This document shows, in pieces, positions 17,488 through 26,350 of a stretch of DNA of 64,000 bases. The position numbers were made by a program, and so were the translations under genes. The notes beneath the pieces were generated by a model. The model was given only the letters and a program-made list of their open reading frames with translations, was not told the origin of the DNA and did not search any database. Origin of the DNA: Pseudomonadota bacterium (GTDB lineage Bacteria; Myxococcota_A; Polyangia; Polyangiales; Polyangiaceae); contig JAEYYX010000035.1 in NCBI GenBank assembly GCA_023428245.1, forward strand, positions 57,180 to 121,179, read 5' to 3'. Numbering within the stretch: position 1 is the stretch's first letter; the number at the start of each line of letters is the position of its first letter.

Positions 17488-18696
17488 ATGCTCGCAGGCA
17501 TTCAAACACTCGACGAGTTCGAGCTCGAAAATCAACGCGTCTTCGTACGAACTCATCTCGACATCCCTGTCTCAAAAGCTGGAAAAGTCGAAGATGATGA
17601 GCCCATCGAACGCCTGATCCAGACCGTCAGCCAGCTCGAAAAGCGGGGCGCGCGCGTGATCGTCGCCTCGCGCTTCCGTGATCCGAAGGGCGAGGAGCCC
17701 GGGCTACCGAACGAAAAGGCACCAAGCATCGAGCCCGTTCTCGCGCGACTCGCGGAGCTCGGAAAATTCGAGGTTCATTTGCCCGACGGAGCGACCAGCG
17801 AGGCGCTCAAGAAGATCATCGAAGGCCTGCGCCCGGGACGCGTCTGTTGTCTGCCCAACTTGGCCGCAGAAGGCGACGTCGGCCCCCAGGCCGACGCGTT
17901 CGCACACGCGTTGCTCCCACATATCGATCTCTACCTCGCCGACTCGCTACGACCGCTCGCTTACCCCTCGGCGACGACAACGATCTTGCCGCGCCTCCTC
18001 GATCGCCGCGCGGCGGGGCCGAACCTTTGGGCCGAACTCTCGGCCTTCGCTCGTCTCCGCAGCTCGATCGACAGTCCCCGCCTTCTGATCTGGGGTGGAA
18101 GTTCACTCAAGGCCCGCAGCGACGAGCTGCTCGCACTTCTGTCGAACTTCCATCGCATCGCGCTGGTCGGCGTCGCGGCAAACACCATGGTCGCCGCGCT
18201 CGGTGGCGCCCTCGGCGCCACAAGTTACGAGGCGGACTTCCTCGCCGGCGCGCGGACCCTCGCGGACAAGCTCGGAGACAAGCTCGTTCTCCCTGTGGAC
18301 TTCGCAGTTGGGACCGATCCGCGCGCTCAGAGCTCCGACATCGCTCCCGCTTCGCACGTCCCCGCGGGCAAGATGGCCCTCGACCTCGGGCCGAAGTCAC
18401 GGGAGCTCCTCGCGCGAGAAATCGAGCGTGCGGGAGCGGTCGTCTGGTCCGGAACCGTCGGTTTCTACCGGAACCCCGAGTTTTCCGCGGGCACCCGGAG
18501 CACGATCGACGCCCTCTCGGCCTCTTCTGCCTTTACGGTGGTAGTCGGTGACGATAGCGTCGCGTCCGTCCGAGCCACCCGGGGCGAATCCCCGATTTCG
18601 ATTGACTGTATCTCCGATGGTGGCAAATCGGCGCTCGCCTTGCTCCTGGATAAGAAGCTCCCGGGGCTCGAGGCCCTTCGAGGAACCCTGACATGA
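17488..18696 (+). CDS. degenerate phosphoglycerate kinase homologue
   Basis: 402 residues spanning the full two-domain PGK fold, with ends matching well (RVFVRTHLDIPV near 17; KKLPGLEALRG at the end; YEAD, PVD and GPKS landmarks in order). Nearly every substrate-binding motif differs from canonical PGK. The N-domain D-x-N site reads H23 and D25. SHLGRP reads SRFRDP (61-66). ENVRF reads PNLAA (123-127). The GTAHR site reads RPLAY (155-159). The GGSK lysine is Ser206. WNGP reads WSGT (320-323). GGGDS reads GDDS (354-357). TGGGA reads DGGKS (377-381). The reading frame is intact and the stop overlaps tpiA by 4 bp. It is either a pseudoenzyme or an enzyme with altered substrate; I would not assume PGK activity. 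Confidence 0.8.
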   Translation: MLAGIQTLDEFELENQRVFVRTHLDIPVSKAGKVEDDEPIERLIQTVSQLEKRGARVIVASRFRDPKGEEPGLPNEKAPSIEPVLARLAELGKFEVHLPDGATSEALKKIIEGLRPGRVCCLPNLAAEGDVGPQADAFAHALLPHIDLYLADSLRPLAYPSATTTILPRLLDRRAAGPNLWAELSAFARLRSSIDSPRLLIWGGSSLKARSDELLALLSNFHRIALVGVAANTMVAALGGALGATSYEADFLAGARTLADKLGDKLVLPVDFAVGTDPRAQSSDIAPASHVPAGKMALDLGPKSRELLAREIERAGAVVWSGTVGFYRNPEFSAGTRSTIDALSASSAFTVVVGDDSVASVRATRGESPISIDCISDGGKSALALLLDKKLPGLEALRGTLT

Positions 18697-19472
18697 CGAC
18701 ACGTACCCCTCTCATCGCTGGCAACTGGAAACTCAACAAGGGAGGCGAAGACGGCTGCGAACTCGCCAGCGCGGTAGCTCGAGCTGCAGCGAAAGCTCCC
18801 CACGTCAGCGTTGTCGTGTCTCCTCCCTTCACTGCGCTCGCCGCCGTCGCTCACACCCTCTCAGAGGAGAAGAGCAGCGTCGGAGTCGCCGCGCAGAACC
18901 TCTACCCGAAAGACAGCGGAGCCTTCACCGGTGAAGTGAGCGCTCCCATGATCCTCTCGGCTGGAGCCAAGTGGGTCATCTTGGGCCACAGCGAACGTCG
19001 TCAGTACTTCGCTGAGTCCAACGCGTTCATCCGCGAGAAGGTCGCTGCCGCTCTCGCCGCAGGGCTGCGCCCGATCGCTTGCATCGGCGAGACCTTGGCT
19101 GAACGCGAGGCTGGAAAGACCCTTGAGGTCGTCTTCGAGCAGCTCGACAGCTTCGCCGATCTTTTCACCAAAGATCCTGGTTTCGGCGTGATCGCTTACG
19201 AGCCCGTCTGGGCCATCGGTACCGGCAAGGTTGCCACGCCTGAGCAGGCAGAAGAGGTCCACGCTGCGATTCGCTCGCGCCTCCGCGAGAAGCAAGGCGA
19301 AAAGGTCGCTGAGCAGACCCTCGTGCTCTACGGCGGCAGCGTGAAGGGCTCGAACGCCAAGGAACTCCTTGGCTGCCCGAACATCGACGGCGCCCTGGTG
19401 GGCGGCGCGTCCCTCGAGCCCGCTGGCTTCGCTGAGATCATCGCCGCCGCCGAAGCCCTGAGCGCTTCCTGA
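18693..19472 (+). CDS. tpiA: triosephosphate isomerase
   Basis: Interconverts dihydroxyacetone phosphate and glyceraldehyde 3-phosphate. 259-residue TIM barrel with all catalytic elements intact: Lys13 in AGNWKLN, the His of LGHSERR, the Glu and flexible loop in AYEPVWAIGTGK, and the phosphate-binding GGS and GALVGGASL turns. Its ATG overlaps the stop of the PGK-like gene (ATGA), implying translational coupling. The contrast between this perfectly conserved enzyme and its degenerate neighbour is notable. secG follows after 39 bp. Confidence 0.96.
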   Translation: MTTRTPLIAGNWKLNKGGEDGCELASAVARAAAKAPHVSVVVSPPFTALAAVAHTLSEEKSSVGVAAQNLYPKDSGAFTGEVSAPMILSAGAKWVILGHSERRQYFAESNAFIREKVAAALAAGLRPIACIGETLAEREAGKTLEVVFEQLDSFADLFTKDPGFGVIAYEPVWAIGTGKVATPEQAEEVHAAIRSRLREKQGEKVAEQTLVLYGGSVKGSNAKELLGCPNIDGALVGGASLEPAGFAEIIAAAEALSAS

Positions 19473-19511
19473 GACCCTTCTGCCGCTGACCACGAGAGAA
19501 AAATCCCCGCC

Positions 19512-19838
19512 ATGCTCGAGATCATTGAGACCCCCCTCACCGTCCTGCACGTTGTGGCCTGCCTTTTCCTCGTGCTCGTGATCCTGATCCAACCGGGCAA
19601 GAGCGGCGGTCTCGGCGCCTTCGGCGGAGGCTCCGCCCAGCAGGTGTTCGGCGGCCGCGGCGCAGGAAACGTTCTCACGAAGACGACCTGGGTCACCGCC
19701 AGCATCTTCTTCGGGACTAGCGTCCTCCTCGCGTACCTTTCCTCGTCCACGGGCGACTCGCTGGAGAACGCCGCGAAGGCACGCGGTGACTCGATCGCGC
19801 TCCCCGAGGACGTAGGCTCCGAGAAGAGCGCCCCGTAA
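19512..19838 (+). CDS. secG: preprotein translocase subunit SecG
   Basis: Small inner-membrane subunit of the SecYEG channel, 108 residues. Two hydrophobic helices (about 10-28, VLHVVACLFLVLVILIQ; and about 58-75) flank the conserved glycine-rich loop QPGKSGGLGAFGGGSAQQVFG. The charged C-terminal tail is normal for the family. Position after tpiA matches the common tpiA-secG order in many bacteria. Confidence 0.93.
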   Translation: MLEIIETPLTVLHVVACLFLVLVILIQPGKSGGLGAFGGGSAQQVFGGRGAGNVLTKTTWVTASIFFGTSVLLAYLSSSTGDSLENAAKARGDSIALPEDVGSEKSAP

Positions 19839-19858
19839 AGAGCGGGCTCCGTTAGCCC

Positions 19859-21304
19859 GTGGAGCCGAATGAGCAGCGACGACGGCGAGCGACTTGGTCC
19901 TTCGGGATCATGACGCTCGCCTGCGCGCTCGTATCGGGCTTCATCGCCCTCGGAACCGAGCGCGGTGCCGCTGTGAGCGACGACGACTTCGCGCGAGTTT
20001 TCATCGCAGAGGGGTTTGCGCGGGCGCCGAGCTGGGACCCGTCGGGAACAAGCTGGCTTCCATTTCCCTTCTTCCTCGATGGGGGAGCGATGATCTTCTT
20101 CGGAGCGGAGCTCGAGGTGGCCCAGGTCACCGCGGTCTTTCGATCGGGGGTCGGCGTTGGTTTGCTCTTTCTCGCTGCGTGCTGGCTAGGTCTCCCCCCG
20201 GCGCGTGCCAGCCTTTGTGCGCTCGCCTCCGCGCTCCTGCCGACGACCTGGATCTTCACTGCCGCCACGGTCCCCGAGTACTTCACCGCGTGCCTCGCGA
20301 CCTCCGCGCTCATCGCTCTCGGCCTCCGCGCCTCCCCGGCCGCCCGACTCATCGGTCTCTCCTGTCTCACCGCCGCAACCCTCTCGAGATATGAGACCTG
20401 GCCTTTCGCGCTCGCGCTCGCAGTGCTCCTATCTTTCAGGCGCACCCGGCCGGACTTTTTTGTGGGGCTGGGCTGTCTCACAGGACCTGCCCTATGGTGC
20501 CTCAGCGGAGCTCTGCACCACGGTTCCCCCTTCTTCTTCGTCACCCGCGTCCGCTCCTACAAGCTCGCGCTCGGCCCCGATCCTCGCACAAACGTCGAGA
20601 CGTTCTTCTCGTACGGCCTCTCCCTCGTCCGAAGTGAGCCTCTCCTTGTGGCCCTCTTGGCCCTCTCGCTCGCGCTCGCTCGACGAGAGACGCGTCGTCT
20701 CGTCTGGCTCGCGCTCTTACCCCTTTTGGCCCAGCTCCTGTTCTTGAGCCTGGCCGATCTCGCATCAGGTTCTCCGACTCATCACCCGGAGCGCACGCTC
20801 ATGGTTTTCTGGACGACCCTGCCGCTCTTGATCGGGCTCTGTCTGAGCACGCCGCGGCCACCTGCCCTTCGCTTCTTGAATGAAAACGGCCCCCGCCTAT
20901 GGCTCACCCGGGCTCTCGTGCCGCTTCTTCTGCTTCTGAACGCTGCTTTCCCAAGGCCGCCTGCGGACTACGTCGATCGGCGAGACGAAGTGGCCGCGGG
21001 ACGAGCGCTCCGCTCTCTCCAAGGAGCTCCTTCGCAAACCTGGGTGGGCGCTCTCGACTTCTCTCATTTCGCCATCATGGCCGCCGCCGGGCACCCGGAG
21101 CGCTTCCTTGCTGTGACGACGGGGGATCCTCGGGACTCGTCTCAAGAATCCCTCGTCGCTCGCGCTCGAAACGCGCTTACCGATCCCGCGCTCCGCTGGC
21201 TCATTCTCCCAATTTGCATCGATCGGACAGACCTCACTTCAGAGCCAGATGAGCTCCTCCTCCGTCACGAGTCCCGGGACTATCAGATCCTCGAGCGCCG
21301 CTGA
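19859..21304 (+). CDS. GT-C-like polytopic membrane glycosyltransferase
   Basis: 481 residues with about nine to ten hydrophobic segments. An acidic motif in the first extracytoplasmic loop (VSDDDFARVFIAEGF) is the hallmark of GT-C fold glycosyltransferases that use lipid-linked sugar donors. A soluble C-terminal part of about 110 residues follows. The donor and acceptor cannot be told. The start is GTG 19859, giving a basic N-terminus (EQRRRRATW) before the first helix; ATG 19910 is an alternative. It lies 20 bp after secG and may be read through from that operon. A second protein of similar design is at 38150-39703. Confidence 0.7.
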   Translation: MEPNEQRRRRATWSFGIMTLACALVSGFIALGTERGAAVSDDDFARVFIAEGFARAPSWDPSGTSWLPFPFFLDGGAMIFFGAELEVAQVTAVFRSGVGVGLLFLAACWLGLPPARASLCALASALLPTTWIFTAATVPEYFTACLATSALIALGLRASPAARLIGLSCLTAATLSRYETWPFALALAVLLSFRRTRPDFFVGLGCLTGPALWCLSGALHHGSPFFFVTRVRSYKLALGPDPRTNVETFFSYGLSLVRSEPLLVALLALSLALARRETRRLVWLALLPLLAQLLFLSLADLASGSPTHHPERTLMVFWTTLPLLIGLCLSTPRPPALRFLNENGPRLWLTRALVPLLLLLNAAFPRPPADYVDRRDEVAAGRALRSLQGAPSQTWVGALDFSHFAIMAAAGHPERFLAVTTGDPRDSSQESLVARARNALTDPALRWLILPICIDRTDLTSEPDELLLRHESRDYQILERR

Positions 21305-21355
21305 GCCCGAGGCTCGCTGCATGAGAGCGGCGGAAGAGCGGCGCGTTCAGGAACC

Positions 21356-21697
21356 TTATTTGGGCCGATCTTCGGGATGCTCGTTGTAGTAGGCGTCGAG
21401 ACTCTCTCGAGAAATCCGAACGAGGATCTCCCCGTCGCGTTCAATCCGCGCCTGACAGCCGAGGCGTGACGTCATGCGCACATCAAAGGCTTTGTCGAGG
21501 ATGTCTTCTTCATCTTCGCTCGCCTCGCTCAGAAGTTCGCGACCTTGTTCGATATAGACGTGGCACGTCGAACAGGCGCAGACACCGCCGCAGGCGTAGC
21601 CCTCTGGTGCATGAGCCCCTTGAGCGACCTCGAGGATGCTTTGCCCGACCTTCGCGTCGACGGCGAGATCTTGTTCTAGAAAACGTACGGTTGCCAA
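21356..21697 (-). CDS. fdx: ISC-type [2Fe-2S] ferredoxin
   Basis: Adrenodoxin-type ferredoxin that supplies electrons for Fe-S cluster assembly. 113 residues. Cluster ligands are C36, C42 and C45 (ACGGVCACSTCHVYIE) and C81 (SRLGCQ); C40 matches the extra conserved cysteine of Fdx. The acidic stretch SEASEDEEDILDKAFDV is the usual partner-docking region. It is last in the isc operon, starting 6 bp after the hscA stop. Confidence 0.95.
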   Translation of the reverse strand: MATVRFLEQDLAVDAKVGQSILEVAQGAHAPEGYACGGVCACSTCHVYIEQGRELLSEASEDEEDILDKAFDVRMTSRLGCQARIERDGEILVRISRESLDAYYNEHPEDRPK

Positions 21698-21703
21698 AAC
21701 GGA

Positions 21704-23683
21704 CTACTCCTCGATGTCCAGACCAGACGCGGCCGGACCACGCTGACCGCGCCTTTGTTTCTCGTGCTCCTCGACGTGCTGATCGACGCCGCGAGCCTCG
21801 CTCACTGTCTCCGCTACGCTCTCGACCTCTCGGCCCGAAAGTGCCTCGCGAATCGCTCGATTCATTCGCTGCCCCGCCCACTCATGGGTGCGCTCAGCGA
21901 GGGACGTCGTCAACTGCTGGATGCGGCTGCCCCGGGCGCGAACGGCCCCCTTCTCTTCGGCGAGCGCGGACTCAAGCTCCCGAATCGCGCTCTCGACAGC
22001 TTGTTTCTGGTCGGCACTGAGAAGCTCAGCGTCTTGCTCGAGCGCCTTCTCCACCGCAAGAAGTATTCTCCGCGCTTCCACTGCCGCATCGGCAAGACGG
22101 CGAGCATCAAGATCTTCTTCCCCGTGTTCGAGGGCATCGATCAGCATGGCCTCGATCTCGTCGTCGCTCAGGCCGTAACTCGGCTTGACCGATATCTCGG
22201 CGCGCTTGCCCGTGCTCGTCTCACGAGCTTCAACCTTGAGCAGTCCGTTTTCGTCCACGTGGAACTCAACCTCGAGCCGAGCCATGCCCGCCGGCATGGG
22301 CGGGATGCCGCGCAAGCTAAAGCGCGCGAGCGAGCGACAGTCCGCCGCGAGCTCCCGCTCGCCCTGAACGACATGGATCTCGAAGCCCGTCTGGTTGTCC
22401 GCGTAAGTCGTAAACGTCGCGCGCGCGCCCGTCGGGATACCCGTGTTGCGCGGCAGGATCTTGTCGACCCCGCCGCCCATAGTCTCGATCCCAAGCGAGA
22501 GCGGCAGCACATCGAGCAAGAGGACATCATCGCCTTCGCCTGAGAGCGCCGCCGCCTGCATCGCCGCGCCGTAAGCAACGACCAAGTCCGGATCGATCGA
22601 GCACAGCGGCTCCCGTCCGAAAAGCGCGCGCACCGAATCCCGAACGGCGGGCATCCGCGTCGAACCTCCGACCAAGACCACGCCGTCGAGATCCGAGGGG
22701 ACAAGCCCCGCGTCCCGGAGCGCCCTCCGCGCCACTCGCTCCGCGCGCTCCAGGTCTCGAGCGATTAGCTCCGCCAGCTCAGAACGCGAGAGCGCGAAGG
22801 AGATCGCCTTCCCTTCCGCGTTCTCGAAAGAAACACTCGCGCTTTCGGACTCGGTGAGCTCGTGTTTCAGGCGACGAGCCGCCTCGAGCGCCGTTGCAAC
22901 GAGCTCAAAGGAAGCATCACCGCCGTCGCCGTGCCCGGCCGTCTCGAGGATTCGCCCTGCAATCGCCCGATCGAAGTCGTCCCCACCGAGCGCCGAGTCC
23001 CCAGCTGTACTCTTCACCTGGAAGACACCATCGGAGAGCTCGAGGACGGTAATATCGAAGGTTCCTCCTCCGAGATCGTAAACGGCAAACACCCCGCTCA
23101 TGGCACTGTCGAGGCCGTAAGCGACGGCTGCCGCGGTCGGTTCGTTGAGCAGGCGGAGCACTTCAAGTCCAGCGAGGCGCGCCGCGTCGCGCGTCGCTTG
23201 GCGCTCAGCGTCATCGAAGTAGGCCGGAACCGTCACTACAGCAGGCCCCACATTCGTGAGCTTGTCCTGGGCGCTCTTCTTGAGGCTCCGAAGGATCTCC
23301 GCGCTCACCTCAACGGGGGTGAGCTTCTGATCACCAATGGCGAAACGAACGGTTCGCGCCTCATCTTCGTTTTCGGGCAGAGCCAAAGGCACCGTCGAGA
23401 GCTTCTTCCGAGCCATCTCGGCGTGGCTCCGGCCCATGAAACGCTTGACGCTCTCGATGGTTCGGGCAGGCGCGAGAGTCTTCTGCCTCTGGGCGAGCTT
23501 GCCTACGGTCGGGTGCCCGAACTCAGGATAGTAAACAACGCTCGGCAAGAGCGGGACTCCATCACAGCTCGTGAGCGCCCGAGGAGCGCCGTCCTGTAGA
23601 ACAGCGACCACCGAGTGCGTAGTACCAAGATCGATGCCGATCGCGCGTGGTTTTGCTTTGGGGTCAAAGATGTCGAGGAGCAT
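21704..23683 (-). CDS. hscA: Fe-S assembly Hsp70 chaperone HscA
   Basis: Specialised Hsp70 that, with HscB, releases Fe-S clusters from IscU. 659 residues. The nucleotide-binding domain shows IGIDLGTTHSVVAV, VPAYFDDAERQATRDAA, LLNEPTAAAVAYG, VYDLGGGTFDITVLE and LVGGSTRMPAVRD. The substrate domain includes DVLPLSLGIETMGGGVDKI, and the helical lid is complete. ATG 23683 has GGAGG nine bases upstream; the open frame beyond it to 23800 lies inside hscB. The gene overlaps hscB by 20 bp. Identification as HscA rather than DnaK rests on its operon. Confidence 0.94.
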   Translation of the reverse strand: MLLDIFDPKAKPRAIGIDLGTTHSVVAVLQDGAPRALTSCDGVPLLPSVVYYPEFGHPTVGKLAQRQKTLAPARTIESVKRFMGRSHAEMARKKLSTVPLALPENEDEARTVRFAIGDQKLTPVEVSAEILRSLKKSAQDKLTNVGPAVVTVPAYFDDAERQATRDAARLAGLEVLRLLNEPTAAAVAYGLDSAMSGVFAVYDLGGGTFDITVLELSDGVFQVKSTAGDSALGGDDFDRAIAGRILETAGHGDGGDASFELVATALEAARRLKHELTESESASVSFENAEGKAISFALSRSELAELIARDLERAERVARRALRDAGLVPSDLDGVVLVGGSTRMPAVRDSVRALFGREPLCSIDPDLVVAYGAAMQAAALSGEGDDVLLLDVLPLSLGIETMGGGVDKILPRNTGIPTGARATFTTYADNQTGFEIHVVQGERELAADCRSLARFSLRGIPPMPAGMARLEVEFHVDENGLLKVEARETSTGKRAEISVKPSYGLSDDEIEAMLIDALEHGEEDLDARRLADAAVEARRILLAVEKALEQDAELLSADQKQAVESAIRELESALAEEKGAVRARGSRIQQLTTSLAERTHEWAGQRMNRAIREALSGREVESVAETVSEARGVDQHVEEHEKQRRGQRGPAASGLDIEE

Positions 23684-24209
23684 TGTCGCTTTCCTCCAGG
23701 TCATCGCTGATGAGCTCCGCTTCCTCGAGGAAGCGCGCCCAATAGCGGAGTTTTCCGATCCAACCTTCAATCTCGGCGGCACCGAGCTCTTCCTCTTCAA
23801 AGGCTCGCCCGAGCTCCTCCTCAGCCTGTCTCACCTCGGCGCGCGCCTTCTGCACTTGCCGCTCGACGCCGCGCTTGTCTCTCTTCGAGCGGAGCTCGCT
23901 GAGCTCCTCGCGGAGCTCCATCATCTGCATCAAAAACGCCGGATCTGCGCTTCTCGACTCTTCGTCGCCCACGACCAGACCCAAGAGCGACGCAAGTGCC
24001 CGAGCGCGCGCAGCCGGCTCGCGCAGGATTCGGTAGGCCTGATTGACCTCTATCGCGAGCGAAAGGGCCTGCCTTCTTTCGACGGGAGAACGCCCACGGA
24101 GGCGATCCGGGTGGAGCTCAAGGCTGCGTTTCTTGTGCTGCTCGTCGAGCTCACGGCGATCGAGCGAATAGGTCCGAGGCAGACCCAAGAGCTGGAATGG
24201 ATCGTTCAC
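23664..24209 (-). CDS. hscB: Fe-S assembly J-domain co-chaperone HscB
   Basis: J-type co-chaperone that delivers IscU to HscA. 181 residues. The N-terminal J-domain begins DPFQLLGLPRTYSLD and carries the HPD motif at 33-35; a C-terminal helical HSCB domain (MMELREELSELRSKRDKR onward) binds IscU. I chose GTG 24209 because it forms a GTGA overlap with the iscA stop and gives the standard HscB N-terminus; GTG 24239 would add ten unusual residues. The 3' end overlaps hscA by 20 bp. Confidence 0.93.
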   Translation of the reverse strand: MNDPFQLLGLPRTYSLDRRELDEQHKKRSLELHPDRLRGRSPVERRQALSLAIEVNQAYRILREPAARARALASLLGLVVGDEESRSADPAFLMQMMELREELSELRSKRDKRGVERQVQKARAEVRQAEEELGRAFEEEELGAAEIEGWIGKLRYWARFLEEAELISDDLEESDNAPRHL

Positions 24210-24643
24210 TTGACTGTAAACGAGTGGCCACAGCCACACGACGAGGCCTCGTTCGGATTCACGAACTTGAAGCCCTGAAACATGAGCGTCTTCTCGTAGT
24301 CGAAGGTACTTCCCACGAGGTAGAGGAAGCTCTTTTTGTCGACGACGAAACGAACCCCGTCGACTTCGTAGGCGTAGTCACGCGCCTTCGGCTCGTCGTC
24401 CTCAAACTGGATCACGTAGCTAAACCCAGAGCAGCCGCCGCCCTTGATCCCGAGCCGAATCATCGCAGACGGCGTGCCGCGCTTCTCAAGCTTCTCGCGA
24501 CCAAACTGAGCGGCCCCGCTCGTGATCTTGAGGCCCTCTTTCGGAGCACGAAGGAGCGCCTCTTCCCACGCTGAAGCGCCGGTGGCGGATTTTTGAATCC
24601 GTTCCGAGCTCTTTTGTGAGGTCATCTCTGTATGAGTCGACAT
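24206..24643 (-). CDS. iscA: A-type Fe-S carrier IscA
   Basis: A-type carrier that receives and passes on Fe-S clusters. 145 residues, with about 35 extra N-terminal residues rich in Ser/Thr/Lys compared with the 107-residue E. coli protein. The HesB-like core holds the three conserved cysteines: C71 (GGGCSGFSY), C136 and C138 (SSCGCGHSF). ATG 24643 has a strong AAAGGAGGA site. It lies 37 bp after iscU and overlaps hscB by 4 bp. Confidence 0.95.
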   Translation of the reverse strand: MSTHTEMTSQKSSERIQKSATGASAWEEALLRAPKEGLKITSGAAQFGREKLEKRGTPSAMIRLGIKGGGCSGFSYVIQFEDDEPKARDYAYEVDGVRFVVDKKSFLYLVGSTFDYEKTLMFQGFKFVNPNEASSCGCGHSFTVK

Positions 24644-24680
24644 GCGCGTCCTCCTTTCTCAAGCGAGCCCTCCGGGCTCG

Positions 24681-25079
24681 TCACTTCTGAGCTCGCTTCT
24701 CCGCCTGCTTCCGACGAAAATCTTCGATCGCGCTCTTGATCGCGTCTTCGGCGAGAACCGAACAATGGATCTTCACGGGCGGCAGCGAGAGCTCCTCTGC
24801 GATTTGGCTATTTTTCAGGCCCTCGGCCTGCTCGAGCGTCTTCCCTTTGATCCACTCCGTCGCCAAGGACGAAGACGCGATCGCCGAGCCGCAGCCGAAG
24901 GTCTTGAAGCGAGCATCCTCGATGACACCCGCGTCACTCACCTTGATCTGCAGGCGCATAACATCACCACAAGCAGGCGCACCGACGAGCCCGGTGCCCA
25001 CGCTGTCGTCATCCTTGTCGAGCGTTCCGACGTTCCTCGGATTCTCGTAGTGCTCGATCACCTTGTCGCTGTAGGCCAT
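24681..25079 (-). CDS. iscU: Fe-S cluster scaffold IscU
   Basis: Scaffold on which IscS-derived sulfur and iron form a cluster. 132 residues. Ligand cysteines are C37 (PACGDV), C63 (FGCGSA) and C106 (IHCSVLAEDA); D39 is the conserved stabilising aspartate. The HscA recognition motif LPPVK is at 99-103. Length and residues are canonical. The gene sits 40 bp after iscS and before iscA. Confidence 0.97.
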   Translation of the reverse strand: MAYSDKVIEHYENPRNVGTLDKDDDSVGTGLVGAPACGDVMRLQIKVSDAGVIEDARFKTFGCGSAIASSSLATEWIKGKTLEQAEGLKNSQIAEELSLPPVKIHCSVLAEDAIKSAIEDFRRKQAEKRAQK

Positions 25080-25119
25080 TTTCTTGTCTCCTCTTTCAAA
25101 TTCTGACGGTCCGCACGTG

Positions 25120-26343
25120 TTAGTGGGCGGTCCAAGCGATCGACTTCAGGTCGATCCCTTCTTTAAACATCTCGTAGAGCGGCGACATCTCGCGGAGCCG
25201 CTTGACTTTCTCTACGACCAAATCGCTCACGTAGTCGACCTCTGCTTCGGTCGTGAATCGACCCAGCCCGAAGCGGATCGAAGAATGAGCCAGCTCGTCG
25301 TCGAGCCCCATGGAGCGCAGCACATAACTCGGCTCAAGGCTGGCGCTGGTGCAGGCCGAGCCGCTCGAGACGGCGACGTCCTTGAGCGCCATGAGCAATC
25401 CTTCGCCTTCGACGAAGGAAAACGATACGTTCAAGTTTCCGGGCAGGCGGTGGGTCTTGTGCCCGTTCAGCGTCACCTGCTCGAGACGGCTTGTGATTCG
25501 CTCGTGAAGCCGGTCTCGCAAACCCCGAAGCCGCTCATTTTCGGTAGCGCCTTCCTTCATCATGATCTCCGCCGCCTTGGCGAAGCCCATAATGCCCGGG
25601 ACATTCAGAGTTCCGGAGCGGTTACCTCGTTCGTGTCCGCCTCCGTCCATCTGAGCTACCAGGCGCACCCGCGGCTTCGAACGTCGAACATAGAGCGCCC
25701 CTACACCTTTGGGTCCGTAGATCTTGTGCGCCGTGAGCGACACGAGATCCGCGTTCACCTTGTTGACCTGGAACGGCACCCGCCCCACGCCCTGCACGGC
25801 GTCCGTGTGGAAAAGTACACCTCGCTCGCGGGTGATGGCGCCGATGGCCTCGAGAGGCTGTACAGTGCCCACCTCGTTGTTCGCGAGCATCACGCTCACC
25901 AGGATCGTCTTGTCGGTGATGGCGGCTCGAACCGCTTCAGGATCGACGAGCCCCGTGGAGTCGACCGGGAGGTAGGTGACCGTAAAGCCCTCTTTCTCGA
26001 GGCGCTTGCAGGTATCGAGCACTGCCTTGTGCTCGATCACGGTCGTGATGATGTGGTTGCCCTTGGGCTTGTAATACTCAGCGACCCCTTTGATCGCGAG
26101 GTTGTCGGATTCGGTCGCGCCCGAAGTGAAGACAATCTCCTTCTCCGAGTCGGCGCCGATGAACTCTGCGAGCCTCTCACGAGCCTCGTCGACTGCCGCC
26201 TCTGCTTGCCAGCCGAAACGGTGCGTCCGGCTTGCTGCGTTGCCGAAATGGGTCGTGAAATAAGGAAGCATCTCCTCCACGACCCGCGGATCGACGGGCG
26301 TGGTGGCGTGATAATCCATGTAGATGGGCAACTGGACGGTCAT
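25120..26343 (-). CDS. iscS: cysteine desulfurase IscS
   Basis: PLP enzyme that mobilises sulfur from cysteine for Fe-S clusters. 407 residues. The N-terminal substrate loop is MDYHATTPVDPRV; the PLP lysine lies in SLTAHKIYGPKG; the persulfide cysteine is in SSGSACTSASLEPSYVLRS, the short loop-type of group I (NifS/IscS) enzymes. The C-terminal tail ends GIDLKSIAWTAH, matching the IscU-binding tail of IscS. It starts 7 bp after the MerR-family regulator, so the two are co-transcribed. Confidence 0.97.
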   Translation of the reverse strand: MTVQLPIYMDYHATTPVDPRVVEEMLPYFTTHFGNAASRTHRFGWQAEAAVDEARERLAEFIGADSEKEIVFTSGATESDNLAIKGVAEYYKPKGNHIITTVIEHKAVLDTCKRLEKEGFTVTYLPVDSTGLVDPEAVRAAITDKTILVSVMLANNEVGTVQPLEAIGAITRERGVLFHTDAVQGVGRVPFQVNKVNADLVSLTAHKIYGPKGVGALYVRRSKPRVRLVAQMDGGGHERGNRSGTLNVPGIMGFAKAAEIMMKEGATENERLRGLRDRLHERITSRLEQVTLNGHKTHRLPGNLNVSFSFVEGEGLLMALKDVAVSSGSACTSASLEPSYVLRSMGLDDELAHSSIRFGLGRFTTEAEVDYVSDLVVEKVKRLREMSPLYEMFKEGIDLKSIAWTAH

Positions 26344-26350
26344 AAAAATC

